This document shows positions 50,448-60,237 of a stretch of DNA of 64,000 nt, piece by piece (position 1 is the first letter of the stretch; each line of letters begins with the position of its first letter). Source of the DNA: Syngnathus acus (lineage: Eukaryota; Chordata; Actinopteri; Syngnathiformes; Syngnathidae). The notes under the pieces were generated by a model. The model made no database searches. It saw nothing but the letters and a program-made list of their open reading frames with translations, and was not told the origin of the DNA. The stretch lies in the NCBI RefSeq assembly GCF_901709675.1, contig NC_051088.1, positions 13,743,693 through 13,807,692 of the forward strand, read 5' to 3'. Made by a program: the position numbers and the translations under genes.

Positions 50448-51591
50448 TGCACAGTTTCTAATCGATTCACTCTTTATTTATAACTAGTCGGTGAAAATAC
50501 AGCTAAAGGCAAGATGAGTGAAGTTTGGGATGAGAATGTTATGAAGGAACACAATACCCTGACCTCAACCCAATATGTACTCTTACGTCTGGCACAAAAT
50601 GCAGTGAATGCCTGCAAGGGTGGAGTTGTTTCTTTTGGTGGGCATATGCGCCGTTGTGGGAGTGAACATAGCCTATTTGCACACTATTTGCGGATGATGT
50701 AAATTTGACTGCTGCAAAATGGGGACCGCCTCGCGATCACGATCAGAGGTGGAAAGGCCTCTGTATGTGACATCTGGCATGGGGTGCAGCACGTCGGCCG
50801 ACTGTCGGACTTGGTTTGCCCTTAGACTGAACGGTGTCTGTATTACACAAGTTCAGCCTCCACATCCCCAAGAAAACACCAATGACTCAGTGAAACAAGA
50901 AATCTGATTCATTGCCAGAGCAGTTCCAGAAAGCGCAAAGATGCCGTGAGACCTTGCAATAGTCTTTACAGTACATGCAGAACGTTAGCGGGCTGCACCG
51001 CTTCGAGATGCCAAGCTCTCATCCCAAGGCTACAAAAAAGTCCATTAAAAACCTCAATTGCTGCGAGTGTTATTAATTTTGCAGTCTTCAATTTCTGAAG
51101 GAGTGACGAGGGCGTTGACACTGACCCAGATGAATCCATGAATGAGTGATGATGAATTGATTGAAATTCTAAGACGGACATTCTCTTCAAAGAGCGAGTC
51201 GCAATTTTTGCACAAAGCCTGACACCATGGATCACGATTTTCCCCCAATTTTCTCAAAATGATAAATTGTTCAGTGCTATCTATCACAAATTGTAGAGCC
51301 CTCAATATGCTCAGTTTAGCTATCGTTGAATGAACGGAGTGTCATTTAGTTGTGTAACTTGGCGGAAATGACTGATGATGCTGTCTTTTTTCCCGCCCCA
51401 TCCCTCTTCATGGTTTGCAGGCGTTTCAATCTATGATGTTCTCAACTCCTTGTGATATTTTGTGTCAAGAAACTGTAATGGACATTTTCTCAATTTGAAG
51501 CCCATAGTGAAATTTCAAATTCATTTGCATGTTGACAGCACGAGTGTCCAAGTCGAACGTTGGCCCTTCTGTCGCTTGCCCTCCCCCCAAG

Positions 51592-51675
<84 letters not shown>

Positions 51676-54573
51676 CTCTGCCTGACTCACTCTCCTCGCA
51701 TCCCTCATCTGAACTATTAAAAGCGTGACTGTCTTAAGGCATGAGGGATATATGACGGCTGATCCTTCACCTTGACCGTCTTCCTCCTCTCCTCCTGCTC
51801 CTCTCTCCCCCAAGGTGTCCCAATGGTCTACCCCCCGCCCCTCCCTTTGCCTTTAATCACTTCCCTCCACCTCTTTCCTATTGCGTTGGGGTGTGAGTAT
51901 AGAGGAAGTTGACTCGAAGGGAGTAAACCTACAGAGAGGAGGCCGAATGCCGTCTGTGGAGGTTATTCTGCTCTCGTGGGTCTGTTAGAATTTAGCGTCC
52001 ACCCATGCAGCTGTGCCAATTAGCTGCATACGCAATCATACATACAAGTGAAACCCTGTTGTTCGCATGGTCTTCAAAGCTCGGTTTTTCTGCACGTGAC
52101 TAAGACGTCCTTGTCTCGGATGTACATTAAAAAAAAAAAAGAACACAAATACTGATCATGTGTATAAATATGCGTTTGACAGCCAGCAACGTCGCCTGGG
52201 TCGGCGAAAGGCGAGGCGTAGCGCTCGCTCTCGTACGATGCGGCTGTCGCATCGGATCAGTCAGACGGCGGGCGGCACGGCGCCGCGAGAATGACACTGC
52301 GCTTCTGCTTCGGGAGAGTCGTTGCGCGAGCAAGGAGACATGAGATGCCAAGGGGGTGAGGGATGGGGGGTGCACCATTTGCTTTTCTTGTTTGGATTTT
52401 TTTTCTTGTCTTTTTTTATTTTTCTGATGAAGCACATGGGTATGTGGGTAACGTAGGCCCCAGGCTGCAGTTAACAGAGATGAAGGTGTGTGCTCAGCAA
52501 GCAGCTCCAGAGGTCCAATACGCTCGCTACTTTCCAGCTCAACACCTCCTGTCACCAACAGGAGCCTTCAGCTCAAAACGACGTCAAGGTGCTGGAACTC
52601 AACTTGGTCATTTCTCCCTGGTGCCATTTAACTGTATAGTCAACTAGCATACAATGACACATAATGTCTTTGTAATTTTAACCACAAGTTAGTACTAGAC
52701 AAGAATTTCTTGAAATCATTAAGAACCTCAATAGTATTCACGCTTAGTTTACTGAGGTTGATTACTAATCCTGCAAATCAATTAGGACCAGGACGGTTCT
52801 CGACAGATAAATGCCTTGGATTTTTTTTATATTTTAGTGGCGGAAGAAAATCAATCATCGGAGTCCAATATTAGCCCAAATCACCAAAATGATACAATGA
52901 CGCAACACCCTAACCACTAAGAAGCAACTCAATTGCTATGTTAGAATTTGATACAGTCTATCAAAGCCACTTCTAAAAAGAGAGAACCCTGTAGACCCAT
53001 GTCAAACTCCCCTTCATAGTCAAGATTGTACAGAAAGTTCCTTGAACTCAAATGGAATTTTTGAAAAACTTCAATCAAATTTCCGACCTCATCACCGTAA
53101 AGCACAGTGTTGAATGAAATATATTTTACATTAACGCTTCAAAATGTGACGTGCCATACTTTCAAGTGTTCCTGTAACAGTGATAAGAAAGTTGTATTCG
53201 ATTCTATTTTTAGCAGACTGCAAACGTCGAACTCTCCTCTGGACTATATTTGACTAAACAGCTTTGCGCTTGAAAATATCTCGCATGATCTTTTCAGTGG
53301 CAAATGAAAACAACACATTTCGAGCACATTTCAACAAACAACCACTCATTTAGTTGCAATCGATGGTCTTTAATGAACAGGTACATACGCAGAGTCGAAT
53401 CTTGTATCTCTTAACTTCGAAGACAGATGTGTGTGGAAATGTGAAAAGCCTGAGTGTGTGTGTGTGTGTGTGTTTTGTGTACACAGCCGGATGGCCCAAT
53501 TTGTTGTGTGCACAACTGCACACCTGATGTCAGGCGGAGTGTGTTTAGGGGTAAGCAACAGCACTCTTCAACTGCTCACCGCTATGGTTAGCATCAGGTT
53601 TGTGATGTAAAGTTGCAGGAACCGTATGAAATAATGCCATTTGCCATACTTGGCTTTGTTAGATTGCGCCCACCTCAGTGAGAGACCCCACACACTGAGA
53701 AAATACTTGCAGTGTGTGTTTTGATGTGCTCACCCTGAACTGTGTGTTCACACTGTGTGAGATTTGTGATTGTAGTTAAGAAGTTTACTATTCACATTTG
53801 TCGGCCCAGATCAAGTTGGAAAGAAATTCTTTACACAAGATCGCCGCTCTAGAATCTAGAACTCATTTTTGTCGCGGGACGCATTGTAGTCATAGTTTCC
53901 TTCCTTAGAACTGTTGACGCCTTATGTTACATACAGTATAAGCTACACAACAAACTGGTAAATAACTAACTTTGAAATCAGAGACTAGTAAAAACTGTTC
54001 AAATATTTTAAAAAGATGAATGGTAATAGGAATTGCTAGCGATATCTGTAGCTTTCAAAAGTGAAGACAATTTGCAATTTATTGACACATGAAGTCGATC
54101 AACAATTTGTCTTCGTGGGCCACATAAAATGGTGTGGCGGGCCATATCTGCCCCCGGGCCTTGAGTTTGACACCTATGCTCTAGATAATCTTTGTGTCTG
54201 TTTTTCCCAATCTATGTATTGAAATGACCCTTGTGTTTCTGTTTTAAACGAACCATCATGTCCCTTCTGTCCCACCAGGCTGGCTCATCCTTACATCTAC
54301 CCTCCAACGTTCCTACAGCCCAGCCTGCTACTGCAGTCCAGCATCGCCCCACCCTGCTTCACTCCCTCTGGATTGGAACACTACCCGTACAGCCCGTCGC
54401 CACTGCCCTACCTGAGCTACAACTTCTCACCTGGAATGTCAGCTCACGCTCTGGTCGCATCGCAGACTCCGTCCGCCGCCACCTATTCGCCTCTGGCCAT
54501 GATCTCCGCGTTACCTGCCACCCCACAGGTCACCATTCCCAACCTTGTGCACCAGCACTACTGCGCTCAGTGA
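46901..54573 (+). CDS. rbm38: RBM38/RBM24-family RNA-binding protein, four exons
   Basis: Single-RRM protein that binds GU-rich mRNA elements and affects mRNA stability and splicing. Exons 46901-47125, 48833-48956, 50157-50217 and 54279-54573 join in phase (225+124+61+295=705 nt, 234 residues; family about 235-240). RNP2 is IFVGGL at 32-37. RNP1 KSRGYGFV (69-76) is split by intron 1. [20 protein letters not shown] and [14 protein letters not shown] are near-identical to RBM24/RBM38, and VQQVHP and HPYIYPP follow. The tail is divergent and ends HQHYCAQ, lacking the usual DRMQ end. ATG at 46952 (A at -3) has better context than 46901 and would give 217 residues. Linkage to ncoa3 (both human 20q) favours rbm38. 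A teleost paralogue is possible. Confidence 0.85.
50368..50445. repeat. (CA)39 array in intron 3 of the rbm38-like gene
   Basis: Uninterrupted 78-nt CA array, about 150 bp after the exon 3 donor. Confidence 0.97.
51595..51671. repeat. (TG)38 array in intron 3 of the rbm38-like gene
   Basis: Uninterrupted 77-nt TG array in the same intron, 1149 bp after the CA array, complementary to it. Confidence 0.97.
54100..54178. repeat. Truncated hAT-type MITE end
   Basis: GTGGGCCACATAAAATGGTG and GGCCTTGAGTTTGACACCTA match the end at 20270-20386. It lies about 100 bp before the last rbm38-like exon. Confidence 0.6.
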
Positions 54574-55350
54574 GCAGCCCCGGCGATGGGTCGGTACAAC
54601 GTGGCGTCATTGAAAAGGGCTTATTGAAAGCGCTCCTGACTTTTTTTTATGTTTGTTGTAATAAGTCATAAAAGTGTTGTTTTGTTTCTTCATACAACCT
54701 GAATGTTAGTACTGTCCAGGTCGGGACGAGAATAAATGGGCCCAGAGGATGGAGAACACATAAAGAGGCAGCACAATGATTCCTTTTTTTAACCTCTTTA
54801 AACTTATCTGACTTGGTGGGCTCATCAAAACATCTCTATTCTCCGATACCCATTCGAACATTTTATTGTGTTTATCCTACCTGCATATATTGATGTAGTT
54901 CCTGACTTCAGGTGATATTTCGGTTCTTATGCTAAATTAGGTTGGACATGACAACACTGGATTTATGCTCTTTTTTTTTATGGGGGGAGGCTGAAGCAGG
55001 ATGCTTTTTGAGATTTGTTCCGGTTGGAACAAGAAAGATTTTTGTGGTTGAGTTCCAACTATGGAAATGTTGCATTTTGATCTCAAAATTGCTTTGTTGC
55101 GAAAGGAGAGCGGAGCAATGCAATACATCTCAGTGTCAGGTCGGAGCTTCTCTTGCAGCTCATTGTTGTAATCAGAGTTGGTTGTTTTTTTTTTTTTTCG
55201 GGCAGCTTTAGAATGGGACTCATGCTTAAGTGAAGCTGGATTGGCATCTCTTGTTTCTATGGAGCCACCTTTGTTATTTAAAAGAAGCCATATGTAATCT
55301 TAAGTACTTTGTAAGAATATGCAAAATAAAAGCAATGTTTCCTATGATAT
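54574..55350 (+). other. rbm38: 3' UTR of the rbm38-like gene
   Basis: Unique sequence running from the TGA at 54571-54573 to an AATAAA at 55325-55330. Contains U-rich tracts but no further coding. Confidence 0.6.
55325..55330 (+). terminator. rbm38: Polyadenylation signal AATAAA
   Basis: AATAAA about 750 bp after the stop, followed within 30 bp by a T/G-containing segment (ATGTTTCCTATG). Confidence 0.6.
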
Positions 55351-55840
55351 GAAGGCTTGAGCGCAATTTCTTCTTAGTGTAAGTTATTGAGGTCAGTATC
55401 AGCGTGGAACGATGTTGAGCTGGAGGAAGCAAGCATGAGTCACATTTCTTTTATACACTCATCGATCCATGGGCATGGAGGTAAAGGTCAGATTCGAAAC
55501 CGGATGAAACATATGTTGAAAGAAAACATTCAAAAGGGAAAAGATCACTCATGCGTTGAAAGATCATTTTCTGTCAACTTGTGGGAGTTGCAGGTAATTT
55601 GTGTGTTCAGCTTTCACACTTGCATGACTTGGTTGAATGTATGCGATACGATGAATAAATTGCACATCTTGCTCCATTGGCAGCGCTAGGATTTTTTTTC
55701 TTAGGGGAGGCATTGGAGGGTGGCGAAATTATCTCACAGGGTCTGCAAAACAAAAGATATATATATATTTTTTTTACAAATCTAAAATTGGGCACCTAAG
55801 TTGTCCTTAAGATTGTGAGTGCAAATGGTTGTTCATCTAT

Positions 55841-55985
55841 GTGTGCCCTGCGATTGGCTGTCACCCAATTCAGGCTGTCCACCGGCGGCTGCCCAAAGTC
55901 AGCTGGGATGAGCTCCAGCACGCCCACAACCCTCATGTGGATAAGCGGTTCAGATAATGACTGATGGACGGATGGATCTTCGGAA
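55841..55985 (+). repeat. Fish LINE/SINE 3' tail repeat
   Basis: GCGATTGGCTGTCACCCAAT, AGTCAGCTGGGATGAGCTCC, then GTGGATAAGCGG and GACGGATGGAT. This is a very common teleost retroelement 3' end with a degenerate (GGAT)n tail. 5' truncated. Confidence 0.75.
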
Positions 55986-56040
55986 AATGTGGATGAAGAG
56001 ACATTACATTCTCCCTTAGTGGGGTTGGTTTAGTATTTAG

Positions 56041-56097
56041 GGGATAGTGGTTAGGGTCAGTGTGAGGGTTGGGCTAGGGTTAGGTTTAGGGTTAGGG
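56041..56097 (+). repeat. Degenerate telomere-like (TTAGGG)n array, G-strand
   Basis: Repeated GGTTAGGG, GGGTTAGG and TTTAGGG units, imperfect, about 57 bp. It abuts the hAT terminus CAGTGGTTC at 56098. Confidence 0.75.
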
Positions 56098-56325
56098 CAG
56101 TGGTTCTTAACCTTGTTGGAGATACCGAACCCCAGTTTCATATTTCGCATTCACCGAACCCCTCTTTAGTGAAAAATTAAAAAAAAATCAAATTCAAGAC
56201 AGAAGTTTTTGACTGGTGCACAAAACATCACCTAGTTCAAAGAACAAAACCTACACAATGCATGAACTCACAACAAATTACATACCTGCAAATCAATGTG
56301 ACCTCTGCTGTTGCCTTAGAGCAGT
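56098..56325. repeat. Partial hAT MITE, inverted copy of 25897-26231
   Basis: Starts CAGTGGTTCTTAACCTTGTT and continues as the reverse complement of the right part of the 25897-26231 element (ACCGAACC, AGTTTCATAT, GCATTCACCGAACC, ...TGACCTCTGCTGTTGC). It is cut off before the second terminus. Confidence 0.8.
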
Positions 56326-56329
56326 GCTT

Positions 56330-56400
56330 CTCAATTATTTTCTGTGATGCCCCCCTTAGGGAGAAGAAAACATTTTGCGCCATGTTATTAACAGAGAAAA
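56330..56400. repeat. Second hAT-type terminus
   Basis: CAGTGCTTCTCAATTATTTT followed by a GCCCCCC run resembles another fish hAT MITE end. Only one terminus recognised; it directly follows the broken MITE. Confidence 0.45.
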
Positions 56401-56514
56401 CGAAACAAAAAAAATATTTATAATTATAATATTATATTATTATAATATCTGTTCAATATTTTCCCATGGTGTCCCACTGCACTTTTTATCGCCTGCTCTG
56501 TCTGTGCTGTGTGT

Positions 56515-56815
56515 GCTAGTGTTGGGTCGTGAGTGAACGATTCGTTCAAAAGACCGAATCATTTCAGTGAACGAGTGAACGAATTCTTTTTTCAGTTCAT
56601 ATGACTTCAACCAGTAGGTGTCGGTAATGCCCATTGAAGCTGGTGCCACCTCGCCGTAAAACAAACCGAAGTAGAAAATGACGTAACTTCCCGTTCAAGT
56701 GAGGGAACGAATCCTGACTTTCCCGTTCGCGATCGAGTCAATGGGTCAACTGCCTTCCTTCCCGTGCATCAACGGATCAGTCAGTGAACGTGTTGCGTCT
56801 CCCTCCTGGCGTGAA
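56515..56815. repeat. Repeat with reiterated GTGAACGA motifs
   Basis: GAGTGAACGATTCGTTC, CAGTGAACGAGTGAACGAAT and later CAGTGAACG recur, and ACCTCGCCGTAAAACAAACC resembles dispersed fish repeat text. Family not identified. Confidence 0.4.
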
Positions 56816-57103
56816 CTATGTAAATCAGAATGTAGATTTACGATTTGCCAAGGAAAGAAAGAACCACTCACTAACGGCTAACTTTATTGCATGAAGGGAT
56901 GCACCGTTATGCAACAACGGGGAGATTATGCTTCTCTTTTGGTTATCTTGATTTTATAACACTTATAGTAGTTTTTAAATAACGTATATGCATATATACG
57001 CCTAAATATTGTTATCCAATATATCTACTGCAATTTCACATTAGATTGCTGGTTTGAAATTTACTTTTATTATTATTATTATTATTTTTAATAAACATTT
57101 ATG

Positions 57104-57241
57104 TTAAAACTTGTCTGGTGTTTTATTCCTTGTTTTTATATTCGCCAATTAAAACATAAAAATTATTATTACATAAAAACAGTATTTTAATAAACATTAA
57201 AACCTGTTAAAACTTGTCTGGTGTTTTATTCCTTGTTTTTA
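57104..57241. repeat. Direct repeat of about 34 bp
   Basis: TAAAACTTGTCTGGTGTTTT plus ATTCCTTGTTTTTA occurs at about 57104 and again at about 57206, with AT-rich sequence between. Confidence 0.8.
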
Positions 57242-57675
57242 TTTTTTTGGGCATGAAAACAAAAATCTGACAATTGGTTGACTGTTTAATATGACAATAT
57301 GTATATGTGTTTTACATTGTGTAATATGTGTTGGTGTCCCCCAAAATAAAGAGCAAGTAGTCAAATACACATTCTTGACACGTACAAAAAAATCCATAAA
57401 GTTATTAGGTACACCTGAAAATGGTGGTGTACCTAATGGAGTGTCCGAATGACGTCACAGATCAACCAGCCAATCAGGAGGTGGGGGTGAGGGCGGGTGT
57501 GGCACTTTTCACTTTCAGTTCAGCTTTGGCTGTGATTTTTCCCTAATGAACTGGCCTGTTATTAGGTACACTTGAAAATGGCGGTGTACCTAATGGAGTG
57601 TCCAAGTGATGTCACAGATCAAACAGCCAATCAGAAAGTGGGGGTGAGGGCGGGTGTGGCACTATTCACTTAAAC

Positions 57676-57875
57676 CAGGGGTGTCGACCTCCAGTCCTCG
57701 AGGGGCCGCGTTCCAATATGTTTTCCGAGTTACCCTCGTTAAACACACCTGCGTGAAAAGTTTTTGGTCATTTCACGTTCTGCGGGAGCTAAAACTTTTC
57801 ACGCAGGTGCACTTAACGAGGGAATGTTGGAAAACATGTTGGAATGCGGCCCCAAGGACTAGAGCTTGACACCTG
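57676..57875. mobile_element. Fold-back MITE, copy in tandem unit 1
   Basis: Runs from CAGGGGTGTCGACCTCCAGT to GACTAGAGCTTGACACCTG. Almost the whole 200 bp is an inverted repeat. The inner arms CACCTGCGTGAAAAGTTTT and AAAACTTTTCACGCAGGTG are perfect, followed outward by CCCTCGTTAA/TTAACGAGGG and TTCCAA...GTTTTCC/GGAAAAC...TTGGAA. The termini are hAT-like. No clean 8-bp duplication is visible. Confidence 0.8.
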
Positions 57876-58031
57876 TGACCTTTGACCATGATATTTCCCT
57901 AATAAAGTGGCCTGTTATTAGGTACACTTGAAAATGGCGGTGTACCTAATGGAGTGTCCAAGTGATGTCACAGATCAAACAGCCAATCAGAAAGTGGGGG
58001 TGAGGGCGGGTGTGGCACTATTCACTTAAAC

Positions 58032-58231
58032 CAGGGGTGTCGACCTCCAGTCCTCGAGGGGCCGCGTTCCAATATGTTTTCCGAGTTACCCTCGTTAAAC
58101 ACACCTGCGTGAAAAGTTTTTGGTCATTTCACGTTCTGCGGGAGCTAAAACTTTTCACGCAGGTGCACTTAACGAGGGGACCTTGGAAAACATGTTGGAA
58201 TGCGGCCCCAAGGACTAGAGCTTTACACCTG
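58032..58231. mobile_element. Fold-back MITE, copy in tandem unit 2
   Basis: Same element displaced by exactly 356 bp. It differs from copy 1 at only a few sites, for example GGGACC for GGAATG near 58180 and TTTACACC for TTGACACC at the end. It was duplicated with the tandem unit rather than inserted anew. Confidence 0.8.
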
Positions 58232-58396
58232 TGACCTTTGACCATGATATTTCCCTAATAAAGCGGCCTGTTATTAGGTACACTTGAAAATGGCGGTGTA
58301 CCTAATGGAGTGTCCAAGTGCTTTGTCCCTAATGAAGTGGCCTGTGATTAGGTACACGTCATGGACACTACACGAGGTTAAAAAAAAAAGAGAAAA

Positions 58397-58462
58397 GGTC
58401 ACACCAGGAATTGAACTCCGGTCACTGGGTTGAGAGTCCAGAGCACTAACCACTATGGAACC
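58397..58462 (-). pseudogene. tRNA-like sequence (Gln/Glu-like, decayed)
   Basis: On the - strand GGTTCCA pairs with TGTGACC as an acceptor stem with one mismatch and one wobble. CTGGACTCTCAACCCAG resembles a tRNA-Gln anticodon arm with CTC in place of CTG and an A-C mismatch. GTTCAAT is a T-loop-like B box. The D-arm is about five bases too short. TTTT follows. It is best read as a tRNA pseudogene or SINE head, not a working tRNA. Confidence 0.5.
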
Positions 58463-58628
58463 CTCACACTTACCGCAAGGAAGGCACGGTACATATATGG
58501 TTTTATGGAGCAGCTCACACGAATGGTATAGATTAGTAGTCCCAAACCTTGTTTGCATTTGTGCACACTTATATGTGTGTACAAAGCGAGCCTTCAGTTG
58601 TAAAAGGACATTCAAATACATGTCCACC

Positions 58629-58692
58629 TCTGGGATCGAACCAGGTTCTTACATGTCAGAAGCCCGTGTCACTAACCAGCCGGCTATCTCAA
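58629..58692 (-). pseudogene. Second tRNA-like sequence
   Basis: On the - strand it has an A-box-like TGGTTAGTGACACG and the B box GGTTCGATCC about 35 nt later, the layout of a pol III internal promoter. Stems are poorly preserved. It lies 167 bp from the first tRNA-like sequence in the same orientation, so the two may be parts of one SINE-type repeat. Confidence 0.4.
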
Positions 58693-58710
58693 CCTGGCTT
58701 CAGCACATTG

Positions 58711-58843
58711 TTAACCTTAACCCTAACCCTAGCTCTAACCCTAACCCTGCTCTAACCCTAGCCCTAACCCTAGCTCTAATCCTAACCCTAGCTCTAACCC
58801 TAACCCTAAATGTAACCCTAGCCCTAACCCTAAACCTAGCTCT
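58711..58843 (-). repeat. Degenerate telomere-like (CCCTAA)n array, C-strand
   Basis: About 130 bp of CCCTAA units interspersed with GCTCTAA and GCCCTAA variants. Opposite in orientation to the array at 56041-56097. Confidence 0.85.
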
Positions 58844-58859
58844 ACTGGATTTCACCCCG

Positions 58860-60237
58860 CCCCCTCGGTAGTGGGTGTGATCCATTGGTTTGCTCCGCCA
58901 CCTTATGTATTTACACATAAATACTTTTGCATTTTTAAGAACCTTTGGTGCTGACTTGACTTGACTTTCTTTTTCCACAATAATTTAGGTCTCTTGAGAC
59001 TTGCAAGTTATATGACTCAAGACTTGCGCATAAGTGACTTATGTTATATATCCCTCACAAAAAAGTGCCTTTGTTTTGTATCATTCATGACGTCATCTGC
59101 CTTCAAATGCAGCCTCTGAAGATGCCACCGTGCAGGATTGAGATATTCACTTTCGCCATCTTCTGGCCAAAAGCGTTTATTGCCGCAAAACAAAAGATGG
59201 ATAAATGACGGGGTGAAAAATGACCCAACAAATGTAATATGTGCATATTTATTATAAGTGAAAGTTTATTGAAACACGTTTGTAATCCCAGTTAGGATCA
59301 AATAACAAAAGACTCAATGTAAAGCTGGCACTGTTGGTCTGTAGCGTACAGACCTTTCCAATTCTACCAATTCTCAGATTTCCTTTTGTGCTGGTTAAGA
59401 TGGGGCAATGCATATGGATGGGTTTGTGTAAAAATGGATACCATCACAAATATCACAGTGCGCAGAAGCCATGTGTGTCTTGTCTGAAAAAGGGCTTACA
59501 TAAATGAATAGTGATTGGTACAAAATCAGTCGAGCTGCAATGAAAATGAGAAAAAAAGAGGTACTGTATCGGCAATCTTCATCTCTCACACGCTAGCAAG
59601 CAAACACACACACACGCTCACACGCACACATGCACAGCTGCAAAGACACTTGCACACCTGCATATACAAGCGGCCACACACACACACACACACTCACATT
59701 CACCCACACACAACAATTCTCACACACACAGATAAAAAGTAGCCTTTTGTAAAATGCAAAATTGTATTCAAATGTAATCTTACATCACCGTCATGTGTCT
59801 GAAGTGCAGAAAATAAAAAGCGATGGAAAAAAAACTACACCGGAGATTATGTGAAATGCATGTAGGAAACCACGCCTGTCTTCACTGGCCTAAATTGGAA
59901 AGAAGCACAAACCCAGAGTCTTGCCCACCCACGCTCTGCACCACCACCTGCACTGTCATCTTTGATCCTAGCCTGACTGCCCCCCCACCTCACCCCCCCA
60001 GCAGCAACACCCTCCAAGTTTGCATGCGCCTCTCCATCACAGAAGCAAGCCTGGCTGAGAGGAGACATGCAGGCCTGCCTTTTATCACTAACACAAAGTC
60101 CACTTCTGAATACAGAGTATGAAGTTGGAAGGGGGAGACTGTCGCGTTGTTAGCTTTCGTGCGCAGTGGAGGAGGGGCCCTGTCCCTCATTTGACAGCCC
60201 CAGGTGGGTCAACAGGTGCCAGGGGGAGGGGTCAGGT
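58860..60237. other. Intergenic stretch downstream of mip
   Basis: No coding exon. Contains CA-rich text at about 59600-59735 and unique sequence that probably includes the mip 3' UTR (- strand, 60237 downwards). Hexamers reading AATAAA on the - strand are candidates, but none is distinctive enough to assign. Confidence 0.45.

Larger units (their letters stand above)
50218..54278 (+). other. rbm38: Intron 3 of the rbm38-like gene
   Basis: Four-kilobase intron. Besides the two dinucleotide arrays it holds a CpG-rich patch at about 52185-52330, a short GT run at 53455-53473 and a truncated hAT end near 54100-54178. Open frames here lack splice phase or homology. Confidence 0.6.
57397..58360. 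repeat. 356-bp tandem repeat with palindromic TTAGGTACAC modules
   Basis: Two full units (57555-57910, 57911-58266) and a partial third (58267 to about 58321) share a 356-bp period. A diverged partial unit lies at 57397-57554. Each unit opens with TTAGGTACAC, a 12-nt spacer, then GTGTACCTAA, a perfect 10-bp inverted repeat. The two full units carry an embedded fold-back MITE. Open frames of 71 and 74 codons are duplicated by the tandem and look meaningless. Confidence 0.9.

Noticed and set aside
50520-50680. Possible Tc1 PDLNP block at CCTGACCTCAACCCAATATG
   Set aside because: No second transposase block or terminal repeats nearby, so a single short match is not enough.
57654-58234. Two near-identical small open frames
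   Set aside because: They are duplicated by the 356-bp tandem and run through a fold-back MITE, so they are not genes.
58274-58627. 117-codon - strand frame with a VVSALDSQPS segment
   Set aside because: That text is the translation of a tRNA-like repeat; no coding support.
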